DNA of 37,719 nt from Kofleriaceae bacterium (GTDB lineage: Bacteria; Myxococcota_A; Polyangia; Haliangiales; Haliangiaceae): positions 1 through 37,719 of the forward strand of contig JALHPV010000034.1 of NCBI GenBank assembly GCA_022842285.1. Reading direction: 5' to 3'. This document shows, piece after piece, positions 27,339-34,696 of the stretch (the stretch's first letter is position 1; each line of letters opens with the position of its first letter). The notes beneath the pieces were generated by a model. The model was not told where the DNA came from, searched no databases, and saw only the letters and a program-made list of their open reading frames with translations. Position numbers and translations under genes: made by a program.

Positions 27339-28747
27339 GCGAGAGCGAGCCGCTGCCGCATGGTCCGTTACCACGGGTGTCGAGTGGCAACGCCCAGCTC
27401 GACGCGATCCTCGGCGGTGGGTTCCCGAGAAACTCGATGAACATCATCCTCGGCGAGCCGGGGAGTGGGAAGACGATCCTCGCCGAGCGCCTGATCTTCG
27501 CCAATGCGAAGGCGGCAGACGATCCGCGCCCGATCCTGTATCTGACGACGCTCTCGGAGCCCCTCGAGAAGGTCGTCCGATACCTGCAGCAGTTCAGCTT
27601 CTTCGATCAGGACATGCTGCTCTCGGGAACCATTCGCTACGAGTCGATCGCGGTGGAGCTGGAGTCCCAGGGCGTATCGGCGCTCCTGCCGAAGCTGGAG
27701 GAGTCGATCAAGAGCATCGCTCCCAAGATCATCGTGATCGATTCGTTCAAGGCGATTCACGACCTGACGACCTCCGTGGCCGAGATGCGGCGACTCCTGT
27801 ACGAGGTCTCCGGGCTGCTCAGCGCCTACGACACCACCGCGTTCTTCCTCGGCGAATACAGCGAGGAGCAGATTCCCGTCTTCCCGGAGTTTGCCGTCGC
27901 CGACGGCATGATCGAGCTCGCCCGCAAGAAGCACGGCACGCGAGACGAGCGGTACCTGCGAGTTCTCAAGCTGCGCGGCAGCAACTACCAGGAAGGCCTG
28001 CACGCCTTCCGGATCACCGGCGACGGTCTCGAGGTGTTTCCGCGCCTCACCAGCCCGGTCACGCCCCTCGCCTACACCCCCAAGGACGAGCGCTTGTCGA
28101 CGGGCGTCGAAGGAATCGACCAGATGCTCGTTGGCGGCTTCTGGGCTGGCGGTGCGACGCTCCTCGAGGGCCCGACGGGCGCGGGCAAGACGACGCTCGC
28201 GCTGCAGTTCATCCTCGACGGGATCGCACGCGGCGAGCCGGGCCTGTACGTGAACTTTCAAGAGAACCCGACGCAGCTCGCGCGGAGCGTGCGCAGCCTC
28301 GGGACGAGCATCACCGACGCCCAGCAGCGGGGCTTGCACTTCCTCTATGCCTCGCCCGTCGAGCTCCAGATCGACAGCATCCTGGTCGAGCTGTTTCGAA
28401 CGATCCAGGACCACGACATCAAGCGGGTCGTCGTCGACTCGGTCGGCGATCTGGTCGGCGCCACGAGCGACTTGCCCCGCCTCTACAGCTACCTGTATGC
28501 GCTGATGCAGCACTTCGTCGCTCGTCGCGTCGCCTGCGTCCTCACGCAGACCACGACCTCGATCCCGACACCGATGGAAGGCCAGATCTGCGCGCTGTCG
28601 GACGCGATCTTGCGTCTCGATCTCGGATGGGAAGGCCACAAGGCGCAGCGGACGGTGAAGGTCGTGAAGTCGCGAGGCACGAACCACGACCTCGACGTGC
28701 GGAACTTCCGGATCACGAGCAAGGGCATCGAGATCGGTCCGCGGTGA
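27335..28747 (+). CDS. KaiC-like double-domain ATPase
   Basis: 470 residues starting in the ATGA overlap, with AGGAG 5 nt upstream. There are two RecA/KaiC ATPase domains. Domain 1 has Walker A GEPGSGKT (40-47) and Walker B IIVIDSF (Asp136). Domain 2 has Walker A GPTGAGKT (279-286) and Walker B VVVDS (Asp368). In circadian KaiC each domain has a Glu-Glu catalytic pair. Here the matching positions are Ser74-Glu75 (TLSEP) and Gln309-Glu310 (NFQENP), so the first Glu is lost in both. The Ser/Thr autophosphorylation pair of cyanobacterial KaiC is not evident, and no kaiA or kaiB is nearby. The likely role is ATP-dependent signalling together with the adjacent receiver and histidine kinase, not a clock. 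Confidence 0.93.
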   Translation: MSESEPLPHGPLPRVSSGNAQLDAILGGGFPRNSMNIILGEPGSGKTILAERLIFANAKAADDPRPILYLTTLSEPLEKVVRYLQQFSFFDQDMLLSGTIRYESIAVELESQGVSALLPKLEESIKSIAPKIIVIDSFKAIHDLTTSVAEMRRLLYEVSGLLSAYDTTAFFLGEYSEEQIPVFPEFAVADGMIELARKKHGTRDERYLRVLKLRGSNYQEGLHAFRITGDGLEVFPRLTSPVTPLAYTPKDERLSTGVEGIDQMLVGGFWAGGATLLEGPTGAGKTTLALQFILDGIARGEPGLYVNFQENPTQLARSVRSLGTSITDAQQRGLHFLYASPVELQIDSILVELFRTIQDHDIKRVVVDSVGDLVGATSDLPRLYSYLYALMQHFVARRVACVLTQTTTSIPTPMEGQICALSDAILRLDLGWEGHKAQRTVKVVKSRGTNHDLDVRNFRITSKGIEIGPR

Positions 28748-29883
28748 TCCCCCCGCTGGCTCGCGACGACCGACGCTCCACCCTGCTGCGGGGACTCACC
28801 GAGCTAAGTCGCGCGCTGACCACCGCCGTGTCGTTCGAGCAGGTGTCGCAGCTCGCGGTGGACCGAGCCGCGTCTCTCCTCGGCGCCTCGGCGGCCGTGC
28901 TCATGCTCGAGGACGAGCACGGCCATCAGGCCATCCGCGCGTCGACAGGGCTCGGTACAATTCGTCCGAAGAACGGACAATCGTTGGGGGCCGGCCTGGT
29001 CGAGCAGCTCCAGGACGCGCTCGGCGTGACCCCCGAGCAGTTTCTCGCCGTGCCGCTCGTCGTGAACGGCGAGGTCACGGGCCTCCTCGCTGTCGGGATG
29101 GCCGATGGTCTCGGATCAAACGATGACGATGCGGAGTGGCTGCTCTCGGCGCTCGCGGATCAAGTGGCGGTCGCCCTCGAGAAGTCACGCCTCGACGAGC
29201 GGGGCCGCTTTCGCGATCGACTGATCGGCATTGTCAGCCACGACCTCCGTTCGCCGTTGAATGCGATCACACTCGGGACCTCCGCGCTGCTCGATGACTC
29301 GACGCTCGACGCGTACACGATCAAGACGTTGACGCGGATCCAGTCCGCGGCCGATCGCGCGGAGCGCATGATTCGCGATCTCCTCGACTACACCCAGGCT
29401 CACCTCGGCGGTGGCATCCATGTCGTCCGGACGCCGAACGACGTGGGCCACATCGCGCGGCAGGTCGCAGAGGAAGTCGAGATCTTGCACCCCCAGCACG
29501 AGATCCATCTCGAGATCTCGGGGGACACGCACGCGGACGTCGACGCCGACCGGGTCGCCCAGATGCTGGGCAACCTCACGTCGAACGCCGTGACCTACAG
29601 CCCGGTGGGAACGCGCGTGGACGTGACCGTCCGCGGTGAACCCTCGAGTGTCGTCGTCGCGGTCCGCAATCAAGGGACTCCGATCCCGGCCGATCGGCTG
29701 CGCGACATCTTCGAGCCCATGCAGCAAGTCTCACCGGGGACCGGCCGCGCCCAGCGCAGCGTCGGGCTCGGGCTCTACATCGTCGAGAGCATCGTCACGT
29801 CGCATGGCGGCACGATCGAGGTCGCGTCCTCCGCCGAGGAGGGCACGATCTTCACGGTGACCTTCCCGCGGTCGTCTCGCTAA
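28744..29883 (+). CDS. GAF-domain sensor histidine kinase
   Basis: 379 residues, with a GTG start overlapping the KaiC-like stop (GTGA). A GAF-like sensor covers residues about 18-150 (VLMLEDEHGHQAIRAS, FLAVPLVVNGEVTGLLAVG). HisKA begins near 155 with the H-box SHDLRSPL (His166). The HATPase_c domain has an N-box (NLTSNAVTYSP), a G1 box where the usual DxG is NQG (VRNQGTPIP), an F-box-like IFEPMQQV, and G2 (VGLGLYIV). There is no transmembrane helix, so it is cytosolic. It is the third gene of the receiver/KaiC-like operon. The partner output is unclear, since the co-encoded receiver lacks the phospho-Asp. Confidence 0.93.
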   Translation: MIPPLARDDRRSTLLRGLTELSRALTTAVSFEQVSQLAVDRAASLLGASAAVLMLEDEHGHQAIRASTGLGTIRPKNGQSLGAGLVEQLQDALGVTPEQFLAVPLVVNGEVTGLLAVGMADGLGSNDDDAEWLLSALADQVAVALEKSRLDERGRFRDRLIGIVSHDLRSPLNAITLGTSALLDDSTLDAYTIKTLTRIQSAADRAERMIRDLLDYTQAHLGGGIHVVRTPNDVGHIARQVAEEVEILHPQHEIHLEISGDTHADVDADRVAQMLGNLTSNAVTYSPVGTRVDVTVRGEPSSVVVAVRNQGTPIPADRLRDIFEPMQQVSPGTGRAQRSVGLGLYIVESIVTSHGGTIEVASSAEEGTIFTVTFPRSSR

Positions 29884-29887
29884 CGAG

Positions 29888-30508
29888 CTACGGGGCCTCG
29901 CGCGCGGTGGCCCGCTGGTACGCCGGGCGTGCCGTGCAGCGCGCTGTCCACTGGTTGAGGTTCGCGTACGGGGCGAAGTCGATCGTCGAATGGCGGAGCC
30001 AGTCGCAGAAGGAGTTGACGTGCGCATCGGCGAGCGTGAACTCCCCGAGGAGGAAGTCCTTCCCGGCGAGGGCCTGGTCGAGGATGCCGAGGTGGGTGGC
30101 AACGTCCCGGGTGGCCTGTTCGACGGCCTTCTCGTTGCCCGCACCGGGAGCGGCCCACTCCCCCATGTGCCCGCGCCGGTACACGGCCTCGCCGAGCGTG
30201 ACGTTGGTCCAGACGATCCACTTCATGGCCTCTCCGCGCCGTGGGCCTGCCGCCGGGTAGAGCTGCTTCTCCACGCCGAACTGCTCGCCGAGATACATGG
30301 TGATCGCGGCCGACTCCCAGATCGTCACGCCGTCATGGACGATCATCGGCACCTTCTGGTTCGGGTTTAGCTTCGTGTAGGCGGGCTCCTTGGTGGCACC
30401 GGCACGCAGGTCGATGCGCTTGACGTCGTGGGGGATGCCCAGCTCCTCGATCACGATGCTGGTGAGGGTGGCGGTGGACTGGGGGGCGAAATAGAAGATC
30501 AGGCTCAT
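29888..30508 (-). CDS. Glutathione S-transferase
   Basis: 206 residues with Shine-Dalgarno AGGAG 7 nt before the ATG. The N-terminal thioredoxin-fold domain starts SLIFYFAPQSTATLTSIVIEE. The cis-Pro motif is KVPMIVHDG and the glutathione gamma-Glu binding segment is IWESAAITMYLGE (Glu-Ser). The helical C-terminal domain has the capping motif FTLADAHV. It resembles bacterial beta/nu-class GSTs that act in detoxification with glutathione. The N-terminal catalytic residue is probably a Ser/Thr or a backbone contact rather than Cys10. Predicted to be cytosolic. Divergent from the OmpA gene across a 109-bp region containing a TGACA dyad. Confidence 0.93.
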   Translation of the reverse strand: MSLIFYFAPQSTATLTSIVIEELGIPHDVKRIDLRAGATKEPAYTKLNPNQKVPMIVHDGVTIWESAAITMYLGEQFGVEKQLYPAAGPRRGEAMKWIVWTNVTLGEAVYRRGHMGEWAAPGAGNEKAVEQATRDVATHLGILDQALAGKDFLLGEFTLADAHVNSFCDWLRHSTIDFAPYANLNQWTARCTARPAYQRATAREAP

Positions 30509-30549
30509 GGGTGGCTCCTTGTTGGCCCATCGGTACTAACACCCCCTGG

Positions 30550-30566
30550 TTGACAGCCTTATGTCA
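30550..30566. promoter_or_regulatory. TTGACA box overlapping TGACA-N6-TGTCA dyad
   Basis: A perfect -35 consensus TTGACA (30550-30555) overlaps a symmetric dyad TGACA-gcctta-TGTCA (30551-30566) in the divergent region between the GST and OmpA genes. No good -10 is seen 16-18 nt downstream, so it may be an operator or an activator-dependent promoter. Confidence 0.4.
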
Positions 30567-30617
30567 GGATTCATGCGGGCCTTGAGGGCGGAGCGATCCG
30601 GACGATTCAGAGGGCAG

Positions 30618-31673
30618 ATGCTCCGTTCGCTTGTAGTCGTGCTCGTGGTCTGTACGCCCACGGTGGTTCGCGCCGATGGCTGGGTCACCGCCGAGGCTCC
30701 CGCGTCGTTTGCCGCTTCGGCCGTGCAACAGGGTGTGTTCCGGCCGGGCGTGATGCCGGCGGTTGGCGTGTACGCAAGCAGCGAGCGCGCGGCGATCGGT
30801 GTCCGCCTGCGGGCGGGCGTCCTGCGCGACGGGCCGGCGCCTGACGATCCGTTTCGTGATCCTGGCACCGGCGGACTGCTGAGCGGCGGTCTCGCGTTGC
30901 GGCTTCCGCTGCCTGCCGGGGCCTGGGTGGAAGGCGTGGGCGGAGCGGGCATCACGGGTTCGGATGCGGCCCCCGTGGTCGAGCTCGGGGTGGGATGGCT
31001 GACAACCGTTGGCGCGTTCGATGTGGGGCCGAGTGCGCGCGTGATTCACGTGGTCGCGAGGCAGGACATGGACACGCTCGGGTCGGCGACGCTGGCCACG
31101 GTCGGGGTGGATATCCGGATCGGACGCACGCGAATGGCACGGCCGCGCCCCACGGTGGAGCGCATCGAGGTCGCGCCCGTGCGCGTCGAGACCATGGAGC
31201 CGGAGGAGATCCTCGTCGCGGCGAGCGAGCGCGATCACGATCGCGTCGTGGATCAGGACGACTCGTGCCGCGTGGCGCTCGTCGGGTGCTTCAGGCACGA
31301 GGGCATGACCATCGAGGACGACCGGATCATCCTCGAGGAGTACGTGCTGTTCGACACGAGTCGGGCGCGCGTTCGACATGCGGGCCAGACGGCCATCCTG
31401 CGCTTCGTGCAGGAGTGGCAGCGGCATCCCGAGTGGAAGACCGTCCGCATCGAAGGGCATGCGGATGTCCGCGGACCGGACGCGTTCAATCAGTGGCTGA
31501 GCGAGGAGCGCGCCTCGCGCGTGAAGGTTGTGCTCGAGCACGCGGGCATCCCCGAAGAGCACATCGAGGCCATGGGCTTCGGCCGGACGCGTCCACGCGT
31601 GACGGGGACGACCGATGCCGATCACCAGAGCAACCGCCGCGTGGAGTTCGTGATCGAGCGAGGGAGCCGCTGA
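30618..31673 (+). CDS. OmpA-family outer membrane protein
   Basis: 351 residues. The ATG at 30618 is chosen for AGAGGG just upstream and a Sec signal MLRSLVVVLVVCTPTVVRA. A start at 30561 would bury the signal. Residues about 25-185 are strand-rich (GVMPAVGVYASSE, AAIGVRLRAGVLR, GWLTTVGAFDVGPSARVIHVV) and fit a small beta-barrel. A charged linker (TVERIEVAPVRVETMEPEE) follows. The C-terminal OmpA domain has YVLFDTSRARV, RIEGHADVRG, WLSEERASRVKVVL and NRRVEFVIERG. It is predicted to link outer membrane and peptidoglycan. The stop overlaps the next ATG (TGATG). Confidence 0.9.
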   Translation: MLRSLVVVLVVCTPTVVRADGWVTAEAPASFAASAVQQGVFRPGVMPAVGVYASSERAAIGVRLRAGVLRDGPAPDDPFRDPGTGGLLSGGLALRLPLPAGAWVEGVGGAGITGSDAAPVVELGVGWLTTVGAFDVGPSARVIHVVARQDMDTLGSATLATVGVDIRIGRTRMARPRPTVERIEVAPVRVETMEPEEILVAASERDHDRVVDQDDSCRVALVGCFRHEGMTIEDDRIILEEYVLFDTSRARVRHAGQTAILRFVQEWQRHPEWKTVRIEGHADVRGPDAFNQWLSEERASRVKVVLEHAGIPEEHIEAMGFGRTRPRVTGTTDADHQSNRRVEFVIERGSR

Positions 31674-32572
31674 TGCGCACCTACATGATTCTGATCGCGG
31701 TCCTTGTCACGGGCTGCTTCGACTCCATCATCGACTCCCCCTGCATCGACGGCTACGAGCTCGAAGCCGGCTCCTGCGTCGTGCGCGTGGCCGAGGTCGA
31801 CGCGGGCGCCGACGAGACCGTCGACGCGGGTGACCCGGATGTCGTGACACCGGACGCGGCGCTCGACGCCTTCGTGTGCACCGCGGACATCGAGAACGAC
31901 CCGTTCAACTGCGGCGGATGCGGGCAAGTCTGCGCGAGCGGGCTCTGCGCGGCTGGTGCCTGCGTGGGCGAACACGCGGGCCACATCGTGGCAATCGGGC
32001 ACGACTACAGCGAGTCGAATGCGCGGATGCGGCACGTCCTCGCCAACGCCGCCTCCCTGGGCATTCGGGCCGACCTGGGCATCGCGCATTACGCACCGCT
32101 GGGCAGCTCTGCCGAGGCGAGCTCGTCCGCGCTGCGCACCGGCCTCGCGATCATGGGCCGCCCATGGCACACCGTGCCGCTGTCCGGCCCCGAGGCGCTG
32201 ATGAGTGGCAATCCCATCGACGTGCTCGTGATCGATCCGCTCCGTGGCGATCCGGCCGCCGTCGCCGCCGACGGTGCCGCCTGGCGACCGGCTCTCGACC
32301 GCTTCCTCGCCGACGGCGGCACGGTGATCTTGCTCGAGGGAGCAGGGTCCGTCACCTACCGGTTCGCGAGCGGTGCGGGTCTCTACACGCTCGCCGCCCC
32401 GACGACCGTGTCGGGCACGCCCGCGGTGATCGTCGACGCGGCCGATGCGGTGGTCGATCACGTGCCGTCGCCGTATCTCGCCACGCAGGTCTCGGTCGCG
32501 TACCAGGGGGCGCCCGCGCCCGTGGTCGCCACCCCGACGGGCGCGACCATCGTGTTTCATCTCACGCGCTGA
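31673..32572 (+). CDS. Cys-rich lipoprotein with Rossmann/GATase-like domain
   Basis: 299 residues starting in the TGATG overlap, with AGGGAG upstream. The lipoprotein signal is MRTYMILIAVLVTGC (Cys15). An Asp/Val-rich spacer leads to a Cys-rich patch, NDPFNCGGCGQVC...GLCAAGAC, a motif often seen in Myxococcota surface proteins. The C-terminal about 210 residues look like a flavodoxin or class-I-glutamine-amidotransferase-like fold: GHIVAIGHDYSE, VLVIDPLRGD, ALDRFLADGGTVILLEGAG. The nucleophile Cys of true amidotransferases is not seen, so it is probably a non-catalytic ThuA-like domain. Translational coupling suggests it acts with the OmpA protein. Confidence 0.85.
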   Translation: MRTYMILIAVLVTGCFDSIIDSPCIDGYELEAGSCVVRVAEVDAGADETVDAGDPDVVTPDAALDAFVCTADIENDPFNCGGCGQVCASGLCAAGACVGEHAGHIVAIGHDYSESNARMRHVLANAASLGIRADLGIAHYAPLGSSAEASSSALRTGLAIMGRPWHTVPLSGPEALMSGNPIDVLVIDPLRGDPAAVAADGAAWRPALDRFLADGGTVILLEGAGSVTYRFASGAGLYTLAAPTTVSGTPAVIVDAADAVVDHVPSPYLATQVSVAYQGAPAPVVATPTGATIVFHLTR

Positions 32573-32580
32573 GGAGCGGG

Positions 32581-32586
32581 TATAAC
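32581..32586 (+). promoter_or_regulatory. TATAAC -10 element of the DDAH gene
   Basis: TATAAC (5 of 6 to consensus) lies 9 nt upstream of the TTG start at 32596 and would give a transcript starting about 3 nt before it. No convincing -35 was found. Confidence 0.4.
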
Positions 32587-32595
32587 GGCCTCACC

Positions 32596-33363
32596 TTGAG
32601 GACGACTCACGCGATCACGCGACGTGTTCCGTCAAGCTTCGTGAACGCCCTCGCGCGGGAGTCGCCCGCGTCCGCGATCGATGTCGAGCTCGCTCGCCGG
32701 CAACACGCCGCGTACGGGACGGCGCTCGCGGCCGCCGGCGCGACGGTCACCGTGCTCGACGCCGACGAGCGCTGTCCGGACTGCGTGTTCGTCGAGGACA
32801 CGGCGGTGGTGGCGGAGGGGCTGGCTCTGATCACGATTCCGGGCGCGCCGTCACGCCGGGCGGAGACGCCTGCCATCGCGGCCGCCCTGGCCACGCTCGT
32901 CGAGGTCCAGACCATGGAGTCGCCCGCGACGCTCGATGGTGGCGACGTGATGCGCGTCGGCTCGACCCTCTACGTCGGCCGGTCCGCCCGCACCAACGAA
33001 GCGGGGATCGCGAGCCTCGCGGCGGCCTTCACTCCGCGTGGGCTCCGCGTCGTCGCGCTCGATCTGCCGTCCGATGTGCTGCACCTCAAGTGCGTGTGCA
33101 CGCCGCTCGGCGAGGGTCGCATCCTGCTTGCCGAGGGCTCGCTCGCTCCGGCGCTGTTCGATGCGGTCCACTGCGTGATCGTCCCCGCCGCCGAGACCTA
33201 TGCCGCGAACGTCGTCGCGCTCGGCCATCACGTGATCGTGGCCGCCGAGTATCCCCGCACGCTGGACGTGCTGGTCGGCGCCGGCTTCCAGGTCCATCCC
33301 GTCCCGACGACCGAGGTGCGCAAGGCCGACGGTTCGCTGACCTGCCAGTCGCTCGTCATCTAG
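32596..33363 (+). CDS. ddaH: Dimethylarginine dimethylaminohydrolase (DDAH)
   Basis: 255 residues. It hydrolyses methylated arginine (or arginine-like substrates) to citrulline and methylamines. Homology begins right at the TTG (MRTTHAITRRVPSSFV, the family N-terminus), so TTG is the start. Pentein signature blocks: PDCVFVEDTAVV, RAETP, DGGDVMRVGSTLYVGRSARTN, HLKCVC and SLTCQSLVI. The catalytic pair His163 and Cys250 align with His162/Cys249 of the Pseudomonas enzyme. The third residue, Glu114 there, is Asp114 here (TLDGGD). Length matches the family. DDAH in bacteria may serve nitrogen scavenging or arginine-analogue detoxification. It is followed 21 bp later by an unrelated lipoprotein gene. 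Confidence 0.93.
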   Translation: MRTTHAITRRVPSSFVNALARESPASAIDVELARRQHAAYGTALAAAGATVTVLDADERCPDCVFVEDTAVVAEGLALITIPGAPSRRAETPAIAAALATLVEVQTMESPATLDGGDVMRVGSTLYVGRSARTNEAGIASLAAAFTPRGLRVVALDLPSDVLHLKCVCTPLGEGRILLAEGSLAPALFDAVHCVIVPAAETYAANVVALGHHVIVAAEYPRTLDVLVGAGFQVHPVPTTEVRKADGSLTCQSLVI

Positions 33364-33372
33364 CCGCTCGCG

Positions 33373-33378
33373 TATGGT
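33373..33378 (+). promoter_or_regulatory. TATGGT -10-like element
   Basis: TATGGT followed by 6 nt and then ATG 33385. This spacing would put the transcription start on the A of the start codon. Confidence 0.35.
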
Positions 33379-33384
33379 CGCCCG

Positions 33385-33861
33385 ATGAAGCTCCTCGCGG
33401 TTTGCGTCCTGGTCAGCGCCTGCGGTCCGCGGCCCACCGAGCCGGTGACGTCCAACCAGGGGTCGAGCGTCGAGGTCGTCGCCACCCCCGCGCCCACCCT
33501 CGACGAGCTGATCGGCCTGCTCGAGGCGCATCGTCCCGCGGAGTTCTCGCCCGACGCGCAGGAGCGCGGCTGCCCATCGGACAAGACAGTTGGCGAGTAC
33601 GTTGACACGCTCGTGCGCATCGGGCGCGAGGGCGAGGATCCCGTCGACGTGCACTCGCTCACCGGCGGCTGCGGCGACTGGCCGGCCACCATGGCGCCGG
33701 TCGACCCGCCGCGCGACGACGCGTACTTCTACTGCAAGCTCGATTCGAGGACGTCGGATCCGGCGGGCGAGAGCCCCTGGCACTACGAGCTCCGGGTCCG
33801 GGTCTCGCGGCAAGGCCTGACCGTCGATGTAGCGACCGCCGGCTGCCCGGGCACGCCGTGA
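33385..33861 (+). CDS. Hypothetical lipoprotein
   Basis: 158 residues. The lipoprotein signal MKLLAVCVLVSAC has Cys13. The mature part has an N-terminal Thr/Ser/Pro spacer, a helix (LDELIGLLEAH) and a beta-rich tail. It contains four further Cys (GCPSDK, GGCGDW, YCKLDS, AGCPG) that could form two disulphides. No family is recognised. Genes on both sides are enzymes and there is no evident functional link. Confidence 0.75.
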   Translation: MKLLAVCVLVSACGPRPTEPVTSNQGSSVEVVATPAPTLDELIGLLEAHRPAEFSPDAQERGCPSDKTVGEYVDTLVRIGREGEDPVDVHSLTGGCGDWPATMAPVDPPRDDAYFYCKLDSRTSDPAGESPWHYELRVRVSRQGLTVDVATAGCPGTP

Positions 33862-33881
33862 TCTCGCCGCGTCATCGCTGA

Positions 33882-33887
33882 TACGCT
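33882..33887 (+). promoter_or_regulatory. TACGCT extended -10-like element before deoD
   Basis: TGATACGCT (extended TGn plus TANNNT) is followed by 6 nt and then ATG 33894. There is no Shine-Dalgarno, which is consistent with a leaderless mRNA. Confidence 0.4.
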
Positions 33888-33893
33888 TGCCCC

Positions 33894-34622
33894 ATGTCGG
33901 TGCATCTCGAAGCCGCGCCCGGTTCCATCGCGCCCATCGTGCTCCTGCCAGGCGATCCGTTGCGCGCGGAGTTCATCGCGCAGCGCTACCTCCAGGACGC
34001 CGTCTGTCACAACCGGGTGCGCAACGCGCTCGGGTTCACGGGGACGTATCAAGGCACGCGCGTGTCGGTGCAGAGCACGGGCATGGGCATGCCGTCGTGC
34101 GCCATCTACGTGCAAGAGCTCCTCGCCCAGTACGGCGCGCGCATGCTGATCCGGATCGGGACCTGCGGCGCGATCCGCGCGGAACTGCGCACGCGCGACC
34201 TCGTGCTCGCCCAGGCGGCGTCGACGAACTCCGCGATGTTCGATGCGACGTTCGGTGGTGCGACCTTCGCGGCGGCGGCCAGCTACGACTTGCTGTCGCG
34301 CGCGCATCGCCTCGCCACCGAGCGCGGCGCGCCCACACACGTCGGCACGGTGCTCACGAGCGATCGCTTCTATCCCGACGAGACGACCCTCTCCACGTGG
34401 TGGAATCCATGGGCCGAGCACGGCGTGCTCGCGGCCGAGATGGAGACGGCGGCGCTCTACACGCTCGCGGCACGTCGCAACGCACGCTCTCTCTCGATCC
34501 TCACCGTGAGCGACAACCTCGTGACCGGCGAGCAGACCACCTCCGAAGAGCGGCAGACCGGCTTCGGTGACATGGCGCTCCTCGCGCTCGATGTGGCCGT
34601 CGGCGCCACGCATACGCGCTGA
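33894..34622 (+). CDS. deoD: Purine nucleoside phosphorylase, DeoD type
   Basis: 242 residues, close to the 239 of the E. coli enzyme. It reversibly phosphorolyses purine nucleosides to base and (deoxy)ribose-1-phosphate in nucleoside salvage. Family blocks: IAPIVLLPGDPLRAEFIA (phosphate-binding loop), STGMGMPSCAIYV, LIRIGTCGAI, a GTVLTSDRFY segment, AAEMETAALYTLA (sugar and base contacts Met-Glu) and ILTVSDNL with the catalytic Asp. The protein is cytosolic and usually hexameric. The ATG has no Shine-Dalgarno but has an extended -10 directly upstream. No other deo gene is nearby. Confidence 0.95.
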   Translation: MSVHLEAAPGSIAPIVLLPGDPLRAEFIAQRYLQDAVCHNRVRNALGFTGTYQGTRVSVQSTGMGMPSCAIYVQELLAQYGARMLIRIGTCGAIRAELRTRDLVLAQAASTNSAMFDATFGGATFAAAASYDLLSRAHRLATERGAPTHVGTVLTSDRFYPDETTLSTWWNPWAEHGVLAAEMETAALYTLAARRNARSLSILTVSDNLVTGEQTTSEERQTGFGDMALLALDVAVGATHTR

Positions 34623-34681
34623 CATCGGGATTCCGCTCCGAGGCGCTCCTCACCTGTCACGCCTGAATCTCCGTCGGGAGC

Positions 34682-34687
34682 TATCAT
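34682..34687 (+). promoter_or_regulatory. TATCAT -10 element of the second GAF kinase
   Basis: TATCAT (5 of 6 to consensus) lies 9 nt before GTG 34697. The G-run between them (34692-34697) could alternatively serve as a Shine-Dalgarno for ATG 34703. No clear -35. Confidence 0.4.
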
Positions 34688-34696
34688 CCGCGGGGG

